From: CAVVIG01 sp050249955
GTDB taxonomy: Bacteria; Acidobacteriota; Vicinamibacteria; Vicinamibacterales; CAVVIG01
DNA length: 64,000 nt
Direction: 5' to 3'
Assembly (NCBI GenBank): GCA_050249955.1
Contig: JBFWPN010000005.1
Span: 62,001-126,000, forward strand
Part shown: piece after piece, positions 53,117 through 62,577 of the stretch
How positions within the stretch are numbered: the stretch's first letter is position 1
Layout: each line of letters begins with the position of its first letter
The notes under the pieces: model-generated
What the model saw: only the letters and a program-made list of their open reading frames with translations
Databases searched by the model: none
What the model was told of the DNA's origin: nothing
Position numbers and translations under genes: made by a program

Positions 53117-54367
53117 ATGACGGAACAGCCCTCTCTTTTCCCGGAGAACCAGGCGGCGCCGGCACGCGTGCTCGACCGGCGCCGGTGGCCCGCCGGCGTC
53201 GTGCCCCGCCACCTGCAGCAGTGGGTGCTCATCGGTGTCGCGGTCGTGATGGTCGCGATTCTTGCCTTGTCCGGCCCGCCGGCCAAGCCGCGCGGGACGA
53301 CGACCACCGCGCCCGCCGCGGTCGCCATCGATCCCAATCAGCAGCGGATCGAGGACTATCAGCAGCGCATCCAGGAGCAGGCGCAGCGCCTGACCGCCGA
53401 GCAGGTGTCGCTCGAAGCTGCCAAGGCCGCGCTCACCGCTGGCGAACCCGCCGGAGCGCCCACGTCGGGGCTGTCAGGTGCGCCGCCGGTCGACTCGGCA
53501 GCCGTCGTCAGGTCCAGCGCCCCCGTCGACCGCGAATCGCACGAAGACCGGGCGCGGTTCGCCGACAACGTGGCGTTCTCTCGCCCGCCTGAGGGGCAGG
53601 GTGCGCCTTCTCCCGCCGCGCCCGCTGCGGCGGCGCTGGCCGCGATGCTGCCGCCCGGCTGGCCGGGACCGGCGACGATCCCGCCGATCACCGGTGCTCC
53701 GCCTGCACCCCCGCCGGCCAATCCGAGCGTCGCGCCGCCCGTGCCTGCGGCGTCGCCGGCGGCAGCATCGCACCCGACGACGCCGAGGTACCGCCTCTTC
53801 GAGGGCTCGGTCATCGAGACGGTGTTGACGAACCGGCTGGATGGCACGTACACCGGCCCGGTGAACTGCCTGGTCAGTGTGCCGGTGTATGCCGCCGACC
53901 ACCTCGTGATTCCGGCGGGGGCCCGCGTGCTCGGCGAAGCCCGCGCGGTGAACGCCTTCGGACAGTCACGGCTGGCGGTGACCTTTCATCGACTGCTGAT
54001 GCCCAACGGAGACGCGATCTCGCTGGATGGCTTGCAGGGCCTCAACCAAGCCGGTGACCTGGGGTTGCGCGATCAAGTGGATCGACATTACGGCCAGATC
54101 TTCGGTGTGTCGCTCGCGCTCGGCGTCATCACAGGGTTCTCCCAGGCCAGCACTACCGTCGGTCCCGACGTGACGGGCGCCGACGTCTACCGCCAGGGCG
54201 TCGCGTCGAGCGTGGCGCAGTCGAGCACACGCATCCTCGATCGCTTTCTCAATCTGCTCCCGACGGTGACCATTCGCGAGGGCCATCGCATCAAGGTGTA
54301 CCTGTCCGGAGACCTCGACCTGCCCGCCTACCGCAGTTCGCTCACCCCAATCGGAGGTCGTCCATGA
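53117..54367 (+). CDS. trbI: TrbI/VirB10-type channel protein
   Basis: A 416-residue protein: short cytoplasmic part, one transmembrane helix (about 35-55, QWVLIGVAVVMVAILALSG), a long Pro/Ala-rich periplasmic stretch, and a C-terminal VirB10 domain (YRLFEGSVIETVLTNRLDG, HLVIPAGARVLGEARAV, GHRIKVYLSGDLDLP). It spans the envelope and gates the channel. Its stop overlaps the next start by 4 nt. Confidence 0.92.
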   Translation: MTEQPSLFPENQAAPARVLDRRRWPAGVVPRHLQQWVLIGVAVVMVAILALSGPPAKPRGTTTTAPAAVAIDPNQQRIEDYQQRIQEQAQRLTAEQVSLEAAKAALTAGEPAGAPTSGLSGAPPVDSAAVVRSSAPVDRESHEDRARFADNVAFSRPPEGQGAPSPAAPAAAALAAMLPPGWPGPATIPPITGAPPAPPPANPSVAPPVPAASPAAASHPTTPRYRLFEGSVIETVLTNRLDGTYTGPVNCLVSVPVYAADHLVIPAGARVLGEARAVNAFGQSRLAVTFHRLLMPNGDAISLDGLQGLNQAGDLGLRDQVDRHYGQIFGVSLALGVITGFSQASTTVGPDVTGADVYRQGVASSVAQSSTRILDRFLNLLPTVTIREGHRIKVYLSGDLDLPAYRSSLTPIGGRP

Positions 54368-55176
54368 TCCGTCGTCTGCTCCTCGGCGCGCTGCTGCTGC
54401 TGGTGTGTGTGCTCCCGGTCTCGGCGCAGTTCTTCAGCGTGGTCTACGACCCGACCAACTACGCCAATGCGGTCCTGCGCTACGGCCAGCTCCAGGCGCA
54501 GCTCTCGCAGCTGATCACGACCTACAACCAGATCCGCACGCAGTATCTGCTGCTGCGCACACAGGCCGAGCGACTCCCGTTCGTGTTGACGCCGCGCTAC
54601 CAGAGTCTCCGCACGCCGTGGCGTCCGCTCGTCGCCCCCAGCCTCTACGGTACGACCCTTCCGTGGGTCACCGCCGCCAACACCGGCGTGAGTCCGGCCG
54701 TCGCGGTCGCGCGAGCGACGGAGGCCCTGATCCCGTACGGAGGAGGGCTCTCGCGGTTGTCCGCGGCGGAGCTGACGCGGGTGCAGGAGCGCTATGACCG
54801 CACGCAGCTGACGGACGGCGCCATCACCAACGGGCTCGAGGCGATTGGGCGGCTGCGGCAGAACCAGGCCAGTGTTGAAGCCACGCTCCAGAACCTGGAG
54901 GTCGATGCCTACTCGGACGACCCAGCCCTGCATACCCAGGTCGCGGTCCTCGACAAGATCAACGCGGCCGGCGTCGCCGGCACCCGCATCGCCAAGGACA
55001 CCAACTACCTCCTAGTCTCGCTCCTTGAACAGCAGGTGCTCGACGCCACCGAACGCCGCGAGGCGGCGGCACATGGGATCAACGCCCATGTCGCGTTCCT
55101 GACGCAGGCTGGTCCGCTGCTCGCCCGGACGACGGGCGGCACCACCCAGGCCCTGTCCACCTTCCGCATCCCGTAA
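54364..55176 (+). CDS. trbJ: TrbJ/VirB5-like secreted protein
   Basis: The 270-residue protein has a signal peptide (cleavage near VSAQ), then YDPTNYANAVLRYGQLQAQL and a mostly helical body, as in TrbJ. It is a minor pilus or entry-exclusion-related component in related systems. Confidence 0.8.
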   Translation: MIRRLLLGALLLLVCVLPVSAQFFSVVYDPTNYANAVLRYGQLQAQLSQLITTYNQIRTQYLLLRTQAERLPFVLTPRYQSLRTPWRPLVAPSLYGTTLPWVTAANTGVSPAVAVARATEALIPYGGGLSRLSAAELTRVQERYDRTQLTDGAITNGLEAIGRLRQNQASVEATLQNLEVDAYSDDPALHTQVAVLDKINAAGVAGTRIAKDTNYLLVSLLEQQVLDATERREAAAHGINAHVAFLTQAGPLLARTTGGTTQALSTFRIP

Positions 55177-55188
55177 CGAGGCGCGTCC

Positions 55189-56013
55189 ATGGCTGACATT
55201 GATCCCTTTGCGAGCATCACGGGCGCCATCCTCGACCTGTTGATGCGGGACGGCGACCTGTTCGTCAGCCTCGGCACCAACATGTTCCGAGGCATCGCCG
55301 TCATCCTGATCGCGTGGTTTGGCATCCGGGCGGCATTGGCCAGTGCGGACGGCGCATCGGGGCTGCCACTCGGGCGCTTCGTGTCGCTCATCATGACCAT
55401 CGCGTTCGGCCTCGCGATGATCACGTACTACCGCGCGCCCATTCCGGGCATCGGGCTGAGCTTCACGCAGCTCCTGACCGACCAGCCGATCTACCTCGCG
55501 CGGCAGCTCGAGATCACGCAAGTGCAGCGGCTCAGCGACCGCCTCAATCAGGTCTACCTGTCGCTGGAACAGCCGCTGGTGCTCAACGTGGCGGCGCTGG
55601 TGGGCTACTTCCTCGTGGCCCTCGCCGTCACGGCCGCGAGGGTAGCCCTCCTGGCAGTCATCGCCTTCGGGTTGATCGCCACGGGTATCGCGGTGCTAGT
55701 GGGCCCGGTGTTCATCCCGTTCTTCCTGGTCCCGCAGATGGAGTGGATGTTCTGGGGCTGGCTGAAGTCGCTGCTGCAGTATGCGTTCTATCAGGTCATC
55801 GCCCAGGCGTTCGTCTTCGTGGGCGGCACGTTCCTGATGAACTTCCTCGACGCGTTCCCGCCGCCGTACACCGTCGACCGGATTCTCGTCGGCGGGTTCC
55901 ACCTCGTGTTCCTGCTGCTGGCGTTCACCTACGGACTCCTCAAGGTGCCGTCGCTGACCAACTCTCTCTTTTCAGGGCGCGCGGGCGAGTCTGCCTTCCC
56001 GCGCCTGGGGTAA
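55189..56013 (+). CDS. trbL: TrbL/VirB6-type polytopic membrane protein
   Basis: A 274-residue protein with about six hydrophobic segments (MFRGIAVILIAWFGIRAAL, FVSLIMTIAFGLAMITYY, VGYFLVALAVTAARVALLAVIAFGLI, and others). Position and topology fit VirB6/TrbL, the inner-membrane channel part, although shorter than the TrbL of IncP plasmids. Confidence 0.83.
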   Translation: MADIDPFASITGAILDLLMRDGDLFVSLGTNMFRGIAVILIAWFGIRAALASADGASGLPLGRFVSLIMTIAFGLAMITYYRAPIPGIGLSFTQLLTDQPIYLARQLEITQVQRLSDRLNQVYLSLEQPLVLNVAALVGYFLVALAVTAARVALLAVIAFGLIATGIAVLVGPVFIPFFLVPQMEWMFWGWLKSLLQYAFYQVIAQAFVFVGGTFLMNFLDAFPPPYTVDRILVGGFHLVFLLLAFTYGLLKVPSLTNSLFSGRAGESAFPRLG

Positions 56014-56019
56014 CGAACG

Positions 56020-56733
56020 ATGTCGACACCCTCTCTGGCGGTCCCGCCGCCCGGCTACGAATTCGGTGCGGCGCGGCAGCGCTACATCGAGCAGTACGGC
56101 TCCACGCAGGTCATGAACACCTATCTGAAGGTCGCGGTGCTCTGCCTGTCGCTCGTCGCGGTCGCCCTGGTCGGGCTCGCCGTCTACACCCAGCGAACGT
56201 TCGGCCACGTCAAGCCACTGGTCATCCGGATCGACGACGTGGGCCGAGCCACGGCGACCAGTTACGACAGCCTGACGTACACGCCCCAGGCGCCCGAGCT
56301 GAAGTACTTCCTGGTGCAGTTCATCACGAAGCACTACGGCCGCATGCGGGCGACGGTACGCCAGCAATACGCCGAGTCGCTGTACTTTCTGGACGGCCGC
56401 TTGGCCGACGCCACCATGGACGCGGGCAAGAAGTCCGGGGTCATCGAGCGCTTCCTCGCGGGCGGCGGGGAAGAGATTGACGTGCGCGTCAAGAACGTCA
56501 CGCTCGAAGACCTCCGACAGGAGCCCTACCGCGCCACCGTCGAGTTTGAGCAGGTGCATCTCGCTCCGGCGACCCGGGCAGAACTCCGGCGCGACACGTT
56601 CGTCGCGCACGTCGTCTTCGTCCTGCAGGACGTGGTCGACAACGCCCGCATTCCCATCAATCCCCTCGGGCTGACGATCACGTATTTCCGCGAGGACCAG
56701 GCCTTCGTCGGAGCGGACGAGGCACGTCCATGA
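56020..56733 (+). CDS. trbF: TrbF/VirB8-type protein
   Basis: The 237-residue protein has a short N-terminal cytoplasmic part, one transmembrane helix (about 35-57) and a periplasmic VirB8-like domain (KPLVIRIDDVGRATA, ELKYFLVQFITKHYGRMRATV, PLGLTITYFREDQAF). It is an assembly factor of the inner-membrane complex. Confidence 0.9.
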   Translation: MSTPSLAVPPPGYEFGAARQRYIEQYGSTQVMNTYLKVAVLCLSLVAVALVGLAVYTQRTFGHVKPLVIRIDDVGRATATSYDSLTYTPQAPELKYFLVQFITKHYGRMRATVRQQYAESLYFLDGRLADATMDAGKKSGVIERFLAGGGEEIDVRVKNVTLEDLRQEPYRATVEFEQVHLAPATRAELRRDTFVAHVVFVLQDVVDNARIPINPLGLTITYFREDQAFVGADEARP

Positions 56734-57020
56734 TCGCCAACGCCTTCCTCGCGACGAGCGTGATCAGTCTGGCGGTGTTCTTTGGTCTGATGCAGACCTG
56801 CACGTTCCTCATCCCATACCGGGCGGTGCTCTGGTCGCACTACAGCATGACCCTGATCGGTTGGGGCACCGTCGCGTTCATCAACGTCTTCGCGGTGTGC
56901 TACCTCGTCGCACGCGTCCTGTTCCTGAAAGACACCGGGCAGAAGCTCGCGCACCTCGAGAAGCAGCTGCGCACGGGGCGCAGCCTGTCCGAGGAACTCG
57001 CGCAGCGGTTGCAGGAGTAG
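56730..57020 (+). CDS. 96-residue two-helix membrane protein in the transfer operon
   Basis: Two hydrophobic helices (ANAFLATSVISLAVFFGLM, MTLIGWGTVAFINVFAVCYLVARVLF) followed by a short coiled C-terminus (KLAHLEKQLRTGRSLSEEL). It overlaps the TrbF stop by 4 nt. No family is recognised; it may be an accessory transfer protein. Confidence 0.75.
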   Translation: MIANAFLATSVISLAVFFGLMQTCTFLIPYRAVLWSHYSMTLIGWGTVAFINVFAVCYLVARVLFLKDTGQKLAHLEKQLRTGRSLSEELAQRLQE

Positions 57021-57023
57021 GCC

Positions 57024-57929
57024 ATGTCACGTGGAGGGTGGGAAGACGACCGCGACCTCGAGGTCGAGTCGAAGGCGACTGGTGGCCGAGGCGCAGCCGG
57101 CGGTGAGTCCGCCACTGCGCCGCTACCGGCCGAGCGGCACGACGCCCGCGGTTCACAGCCCAGCGGTAACACCGGACCGGACGCCGCGCGAGACCGCGAT
57201 GTGCCGATCGTCTGGCGCGACCGCGTGGTCCCGCTGTCGGCCTCCGCCCGCGAGACGCTCCGCACCGTCGGCACCTTTCGCGCGGTCGCGGTCGCCGATC
57301 TGGCGCGCACGCGCTACGGGGGCGATCAGGCGCGCCTGGACCGCGACCTCCGGTCACTGCAGCGGCGCGGCTGGCTCCTGCGCCACACCGCGCCGGCTCC
57401 GCGCGGCGGGCGGGCCGAAGCGGTGGTGACGCTGACCCGCGACGGTCACGACCTGGCCCAACGACAGCTCGCGCCGGAGGGGCAACGCCTGCATTGGGGT
57501 CTCGTGAAGCCGAAGGAGCAGGCCCATGACGCGGCGTTGTTTCGCGTCGCGGAGGCCGAGGCCGCCCGGCTCACGCGGAGTGGGGGCACGGTGCGTCGAG
57601 TCATCCTCGACGCCGAGCTGAAGGGCCAGGTCGCCGCTCGTCGCAACGCACCAGGTGCCTCACCGGATCCCGAGGCCATCGCGCGGACGCTCCACCTGCG
57701 CGTCGTGAACGGCACTGTGCAGATTCCCGACGTGCGGCTGGAGTATGAGACGCGCGAAGGCACCGTGGCCCGGGTCGATCTCGAGCTGGCCACCGAGCAT
57801 TACAAACCGTCCCAGGTCGCCGCCAAGGTGCAGGCGGGCTTCACGGTCTACGCGCCGGCCTCGCAGACCGGCCGGCTCAGCGCCGCGCTCGAAGACCGCG
57901 GCGTCATCGGGGAGATCTTCTCGCTATGA
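57024..57929 (+). CDS. replication-relaxation/MobC-like winged-helix protein
   Basis: The 301-residue protein has a disordered N-terminal 65 residues, a winged helix (about 70-145, ARYGGDQARLDRDLRSLQRRGWLLRH-type pattern in short blocks) and a C-terminal nuclease-fold-like part (PDVRLEYE, VDLELATEHYKPSQVAAKV). This order fits the Replic_Relax family that helps relaxases. Its stop overlaps the next start by 4 nt. Confidence 0.65.
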   Translation: MSRGGWEDDRDLEVESKATGGRGAAGGESATAPLPAERHDARGSQPSGNTGPDAARDRDVPIVWRDRVVPLSASARETLRTVGTFRAVAVADLARTRYGGDQARLDRDLRSLQRRGWLLRHTAPAPRGGRAEAVVTLTRDGHDLAQRQLAPEGQRLHWGLVKPKEQAHDAALFRVAEAEAARLTRSGGTVRRVILDAELKGQVAARRNAPGASPDPEAIARTLHLRVVNGTVQIPDVRLEYETREGTVARVDLELATEHYKPSQVAAKVQAGFTVYAPASQTGRLSAALEDRGVIGEIFSL

Positions 57930-58954
57930 CCGCTGATGTGGATCGCCTGGCGGCGATTGTCGCCCTCGGATACACCGAGAGGGAAGCGGCATTCCTGGAC
58001 CGCGTCGCCAGGCACAGCGGGTACTTCGTCCGCCGCCAGTTCCTGCAGTTCATTGGCCGGGCGTCCGGGCAGACCGTCGTCGATTTCACGGCGAAGCTGG
58101 TGGCGCGCCGGCATGCCACCGTGCAGACGTATTGCTACGCCGCGCAGGTGGTCCATCTGTGCGCGCGGACGCTCTATGCCGCCGCAGCCGTGGACGAGCG
58201 GCGCGAACATCGGCGACGGCGCCCGGCGATCGGGATCAAGGCTCGGCTGATGGCCCTGGACTACGTGCTCGCGCGGCCGACGACGCGCTTTCTCGCCACC
58301 GAAGCCGAGCGTCTCGCGTTCTGCGACGCGACCGGGATCGACCGGTTCTGGCTGCCACAGCAGCGCTACGTCGGCCCGCCGGATGGTCCGTCGTCAATGC
58401 GGTACTTCGTGGACGCCGGACCCATGGGTCTCGAATCCGGTGGTGTCGGGCAGACATCCCTGGTCCTCGCGTACATCGACGGCGGCGACTTGGCGGCGAC
58501 GTCCTTCGAGGCGTTCCTCCGGCGCTATTGGCCCGTGTGGGCGGCCTTGCGCGGAGCGCGCGTGGTCTACGTCGCCGAGACCTCCCGTCGCTTCGCGTCC
58601 GTAGCGGCTACGTTTCGCCGTGTGTGGGCCGATGTCGAACGGACGCACAGGGGCAGCCCGGTCACGGATCTCCCGGCGTTCTTCGACTACTGCCGATTGC
58701 GACGCGCGTTCGACGCCAAGGACTGGGCGGCCCTCGACAAGGCCGCGCTCGACCGGTTCCGTGACCTCCGGCTCCGGTTCGGTGGCCACGACAGAGACCG
58801 TCTCTATGGGCAGTGGGAGACCCGTGGCGAGGAGGCGGTCAGGCAGGCGATCGCGCGACCGCCGTCTCTCGAACGCGATCGAGCCGGCGAGCTGGAGACA
58901 TGTGTGCTCACCCACAGCTATGTCGCGACGAGTCCCATCGGTGGCCGCCGATGA
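57926..58954 (+). CDS. 342-residue protein of unknown function, coupled to the winged-helix gene
   Basis: No membrane segment or signal peptide. The N-terminal about 90 residues look like a helical DNA-binding part (YTEREAAFLDRVARHSGYFV, RRQFLQFIGRASGQTVVDF). A mixed domain follows with no known motif. Its 4-nt overlap with the preceding gene suggests that both work in DNA processing for transfer; this is inference. Confidence 0.7.
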   Translation: MTADVDRLAAIVALGYTEREAAFLDRVARHSGYFVRRQFLQFIGRASGQTVVDFTAKLVARRHATVQTYCYAAQVVHLCARTLYAAAAVDERREHRRRRPAIGIKARLMALDYVLARPTTRFLATEAERLAFCDATGIDRFWLPQQRYVGPPDGPSSMRYFVDAGPMGLESGGVGQTSLVLAYIDGGDLAATSFEAFLRRYWPVWAALRGARVVYVAETSRRFASVAATFRRVWADVERTHRGSPVTDLPAFFDYCRLRRAFDAKDWAALDKAALDRFRDLRLRFGGHDRDRLYGQWETRGEEAVRQAIARPPSLERDRAGELETCVLTHSYVATSPIGGRR

Positions 58955-59106
58955 GGGGCACGAGGGCAGTCGGCCGCTGGCACGGCGCCTGTCCCGGCCT
59001 TTCGCCACACGTTTCACCGGTCCGTTCGCCGGCCCGTGCCCCGAACAGGCGGCGCGTCAATGCGATACGCGGATCGGAGGCGCGTTCCGCGCCAGGCACG
59101 AACACG

Positions 59107-59195
59107 GGGCCGAGACAGGAGCGACCCTGCGCCGAGGCGAAACCTCGGCCCACAGGGCTGCATGCACCCCGTGGGGGTCGCTCCTGTCTCGGCCC
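59107..59195. repeat. nested long inverted repeat, candidate oriT or structured leader
   Basis: Perfect 21-bp arms (59107-59127 and 59175-59195; core CCGAGACAGGAGCGAC) flank an inner stem GCCGAGG-CGAAA-CCTCGGC (59131-59149). It lies in the 326-nt gap between the operon's DNA-processing genes and the ribbon-helix-helix/VirD4 genes. Origins of transfer commonly contain such repeats next to a small DNA-binding gene. No nic site can be named. The rest of 58955-59280 shows nothing else. Confidence 0.65.
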
Positions 59196-59280
59196 GTACA
59201 CAAGGGCGCCCCCACGACGGACACACGTCGCGCAGGCACGCAAAAGCGACCCAGCAACTGCATTGAGAAGGAGTCGTCAC

Positions 59281-59604
59281 ATGCCACTGATTCCAGCACC
59301 ACCCGCAACGCCGGACCGCGATACGCTCGCGCTGCGTATCGATCGCGACCTGCATGAGCAGCTACGGGCATACGCCGAGTTTCTGAACACCACCAAGGAG
59401 TACATCGTGTCGTCCGCGCTCCGGCGGGTGTTTCGTCATGACAAGGACTTCATCGTGTGGCGGCAACGGCGCGATGCCCCCACAACTTCTGTACCGACAC
59501 CAGCGAGTCGTGTCTCAACCGGTGCAGCGGCGACGGAACAGCCCAGCAGCCACCGCAGCGTCGCCGACGCGTCCCGGCGAAGCGCCTCTAAGGAGACGGC
59601 GTGA
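59281..59604 (+). CDS. ribbon-helix-helix-like protein, possible relaxosome accessory
   Basis: The 107-residue protein has an RHH-like N-terminus (RDTLALRIDRDLHEQLRAYA, then NTTKEYIVSSALRRVF) and a disordered Ser/Thr-rich C-terminus. ATG at 59281 has GAGAAGGAG upstream. Its stop overlaps the VirD4 start by 4 nt, and the long inverted repeat lies 85 nt upstream, a setting typical of oriT-binding accessory proteins. Confidence 0.72.
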   Translation: MPLIPAPPATPDRDTLALRIDRDLHEQLRAYAEFLNTTKEYIVSSALRRVFRHDKDFIVWRQRRDAPTTSVPTPASRVSTGAAATEQPSSHRSVADASRRSASKETA

Positions 59605-61598
59605 CGCGGTTCCTGGAGCACCGAACCTGGATCAGCCTCGGTGTAGCTGGCGTTATCGGTGTCGCCGCACAGTCAGTCGTCCCATGGCGCGCAGAAGACC
59701 CACTCCTCGTCATGGTCGGGGCGTATCGTCCAGGTCTCTACAGAGCGCTGTACGCCGGATACGTCACGCTCCTATTCACGACGCCGTTTCTCGCCACGTC
59801 GGTGGCCGGCGCACTGGCGTACATCTTTATGCGCGGGCGAGCACACCTGGCGGACGCGGGGCCGCTTCCGGCGTACCCGGAGCCACAGACGCGCGATCGG
59901 TTGTTCGTGATCCTGGGCGAGCAGCATCACGCGCTGAAGCCAGTCCCTTCGGCGGCACCAACGTGGTTGGCGCTACCAGAGCGAGGCCTGTTCACCGGGA
60001 TTGCCGTGATCGGCGCAGTGGGCAGCGGCAAGACGACGGGGTGCCTCTATCCCTACGCCGATCAGATCCTGGGGTATCGCGCCAATGACGAGGAGCGACG
60101 CGTTGGCGGACTGGTCCTGGAGGTCAAAGGCGACTTCTGCCACGACGTGCGTCGGTTGCTGACAGGACATGCGCGAGGAGGGGACTACCTCGAGATTTCG
60201 TTGGAGGGGCCGTGGCGGTACAACCCGCTCCACAACGATCTCGATGCGTACGCGCTGGCGTACGGCATCGCGTCGCTGCTCAATAGTGTCTTCGGCAAGG
60301 GGAAGGAGCCGTTCTGGCAGCAGGCGTACACGAACCTCGTGAAGTTCATCATTCTGGTGCACAAGATCGTCGATGACTACGTCACCCTGTTCGACGTCTA
60401 CGAGTGCGCGATCAACCCCGACCAACTCGCAGCCAAGATCGCCGAAGGTGAGCGTCGCTTTGCCACGACCACCACGCGCCTCCTGGTGTCCAAGTCGGCC
60501 TACGCCAGAGCGCCAGAGTTGTCGGTCTTCACGTTCTCACCGGCGAGCGAACCAGACCTGATGGGTGCGCCAGACGCGCCAGCGCTCCGTAGCTATCTGG
60601 ACGAGAACAGGGTGCCCTACGAGGTCCGGATGGAGGCGAGCGCGTTCAGCGAAGCGGACGAGACGCGCCGACAGCAACTCGAGGCCGTGAAGCGCTGGTA
60701 TGAACACGACTGGCGTCGGATCGAGCCGAAGCTCCGCACGTCGATCGTGGAAGGGATCTCGGTGTTCCTGTCCCTATTCGACGACAGCCCGGCCACGAAG
60801 CGCGTGTTCTGCCCGCCGAAGGCGTGCTACGACCCTATTGCCAATGCAGATGGACGCTACGGCCGGGCGCTGCCGCCGTTCGACACGCTGATCGAGGACG
60901 GCAAGGTCTGCGCCTTGAACTTCCCCATGGCGTCCAACCCTGGGCTCGCGAAGATCGTCGGGACGATGATGAAGCAAGACTTCCAGCGGTCCGTGTTGTC
61001 GCGCATCCCGCGCATCGCCGAACAACGGGACAGGCACTGGCGGGAAGTGCTGTTCCTGTGCGACGAGTACCATGCCTTCGCGACGGCAGGCGAGGACGAC
61101 CCGACGGGAGACGAGAAGTTCTTCAGCCTGTCACGTCAGGGGAAGTGCATCGCGATTGTCGCCACGCAGAGCCTGAGCTCGCTCAAGTCCGCGCTGCCGG
61201 GCGAGAGCTGGCGGACCCTGCTGCAGACCTTCCGCACGAAGGTGTTTCTGGCGCTGAGCGACGATTTCAGCGCGAAGGTCGCGAGCGACCTGTGCGGCAA
61301 GGACGAGCGCCTGGTGCCGCACTACAACCTGTCCGAGAGCGGGCAGGACGCGCGCATCAGCGTCCTGACGGGACGGGCCGCCGCGCACAAGTCCACGATC
61401 AGCACCTCGAAGAGCTATGCGGTCCAACGGGACTACGTGTTTGAAGCGAAGGTGTTCGCAGAGCTGAAGAACGCGCAGGCGATCGTCCTCGCGTACGACG
61501 GGTTCAATCCCCGACCGCCCACGTACTGCTATTTGAAACCGCACTACCTAGACCGCACACGGACCTATTTCGAGCAAGTGAGCCGAGGCGAGGTGTGA
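59601..61598 (+). CDS. TraG/VirD4-type coupling protein
   Basis: A 665-residue coupling ATPase with two N-terminal transmembrane helices, Walker A IGAVGSGKTTG (near 138), Walker B EVLFLCDEYHAF and the C-terminal IAIVATQSLSSLKSAL block. It links the relaxosome to the secretion channel. It is followed after 1 nt by the VirB11 gene. Confidence 0.92.
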   Translation: MTRFLEHRTWISLGVAGVIGVAAQSVVPWRAEDPLLVMVGAYRPGLYRALYAGYVTLLFTTPFLATSVAGALAYIFMRGRAHLADAGPLPAYPEPQTRDRLFVILGEQHHALKPVPSAAPTWLALPERGLFTGIAVIGAVGSGKTTGCLYPYADQILGYRANDEERRVGGLVLEVKGDFCHDVRRLLTGHARGGDYLEISLEGPWRYNPLHNDLDAYALAYGIASLLNSVFGKGKEPFWQQAYTNLVKFIILVHKIVDDYVTLFDVYECAINPDQLAAKIAEGERRFATTTTRLLVSKSAYARAPELSVFTFSPASEPDLMGAPDAPALRSYLDENRVPYEVRMEASAFSEADETRRQQLEAVKRWYEHDWRRIEPKLRTSIVEGISVFLSLFDDSPATKRVFCPPKACYDPIANADGRYGRALPPFDTLIEDGKVCALNFPMASNPGLAKIVGTMMKQDFQRSVLSRIPRIAEQRDRHWREVLFLCDEYHAFATAGEDDPTGDEKFFSLSRQGKCIAIVATQSLSSLKSALPGESWRTLLQTFRTKVFLALSDDFSAKVASDLCGKDERLVPHYNLSESGQDARISVLTGRAAAHKSTISTSKSYAVQRDYVFEAKVFAELKNAQAIVLAYDGFNPRPPTYCYLKPHYLDRTRTYFEQVSRGEV

Positions 61599-61599
61599 C

Positions 61600-62577
61600 A
61601 TGAGTTTCGAGATCATTCTGCCGTTTCTCCGACCGATTGCCGGACTCCTCCAAGACGCCAGCGTCAGCGAGATCATGGTGAACCCTGGAGGCCAGGTCTT
61701 TGTCGAGCGGCAAGGGCGCGTGCAGGCCGCGGGTGGTGCACGCGTGGACGAACGCAATCTTCAGGTAGCGGTCCGCAATATCGCTCGGTTGCTCGGGAAT
61801 GACATCTCGGAAGAACAGCCGATTCTTGATGCTCGCTTACCCGATGGCTCACGGGTGGCCGCGGTCATTCCGCCCTGTAGCCTGCATGGCACGGCGCTGA
61901 CGATCAGGAAGTTCAGGCCGTCGTACTTCACGATCAATGAACTCGTCGAAGCAGGAACCCTGTCCCCGACAGTCGCGACGGCACTCCGAGATGCCGTGGA
62001 GTGCCGGGACAACATTCTGATCAGCGGGGGCACCGGCACCGGCAAGACGACGCTGCTGAACTCACTCACAGCCTGCATCCCTCAGGATGAACGCGTCGTC
62101 GTCGTGGAGGAGACCGCGGAACTGCAGCTCGCACTGCCAAACGTCGTGCGTCTCGAGGAACGTCGGGCCCAGCGCGACATGGCGGCGGTCACGATGCGCG
62201 AGCTGCTGCGAGCGACGTTGCGTCATCGGCCGGACCGGATCCTGGTAGGCGAAGTCAGAGGCCGGGAAGCGTACGACTTGCTCCAAGCACTGAATACCGG
62301 ACACGCCGGGACGTTGTCCACCATCCATGCGAGCTCGGCGTCTCAGGCACTGTCGCGGCTGACGTCGTGCGTGCTGCAGGCCGGCGTTGATGTTCCGTAT
62401 CGTGCCGTGAGGCACCAGATCGGGGAAGCCATTCAGGTGGTGGTGCACATGACACGATCAGCTGGGCGCCGAACTGCCGAAGAACTGCTGCGCGTGTTGC
62501 GTTATGTTCCAGACGATGACCGGTACGACGTCGAACTGGTCGCCTCCCGAAACGGTGCTTCGGGAGGTGGCCGGTGA
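61600..62577 (+). CDS. trbB: TrbB/VirB11-type traffic ATPase
   Basis: The 325-residue ATPase has Walker A ISGGTGTGKTTLLN (near 145), the Asp-box VVVVEETAELQL, Walker B RILVGEVRG and the His-box GHAGTLSTIHASSA, all standard for VirB11/GspE-like hexamers. Its stop overlaps the AlpA-like start by 4 nt. Confidence 0.93.
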   Translation: MSFEIILPFLRPIAGLLQDASVSEIMVNPGGQVFVERQGRVQAAGGARVDERNLQVAVRNIARLLGNDISEEQPILDARLPDGSRVAAVIPPCSLHGTALTIRKFRPSYFTINELVEAGTLSPTVATALRDAVECRDNILISGGTGTGKTTLLNSLTACIPQDERVVVVEETAELQLALPNVVRLEERRAQRDMAAVTMRELLRATLRHRPDRILVGEVRGREAYDLLQALNTGHAGTLSTIHASSASQALSRLTSCVLQAGVDVPYRAVRHQIGEAIQVVVHMTRSAGRRTAEELLRVLRYVPDDDRYDVELVASRNGASGGGR

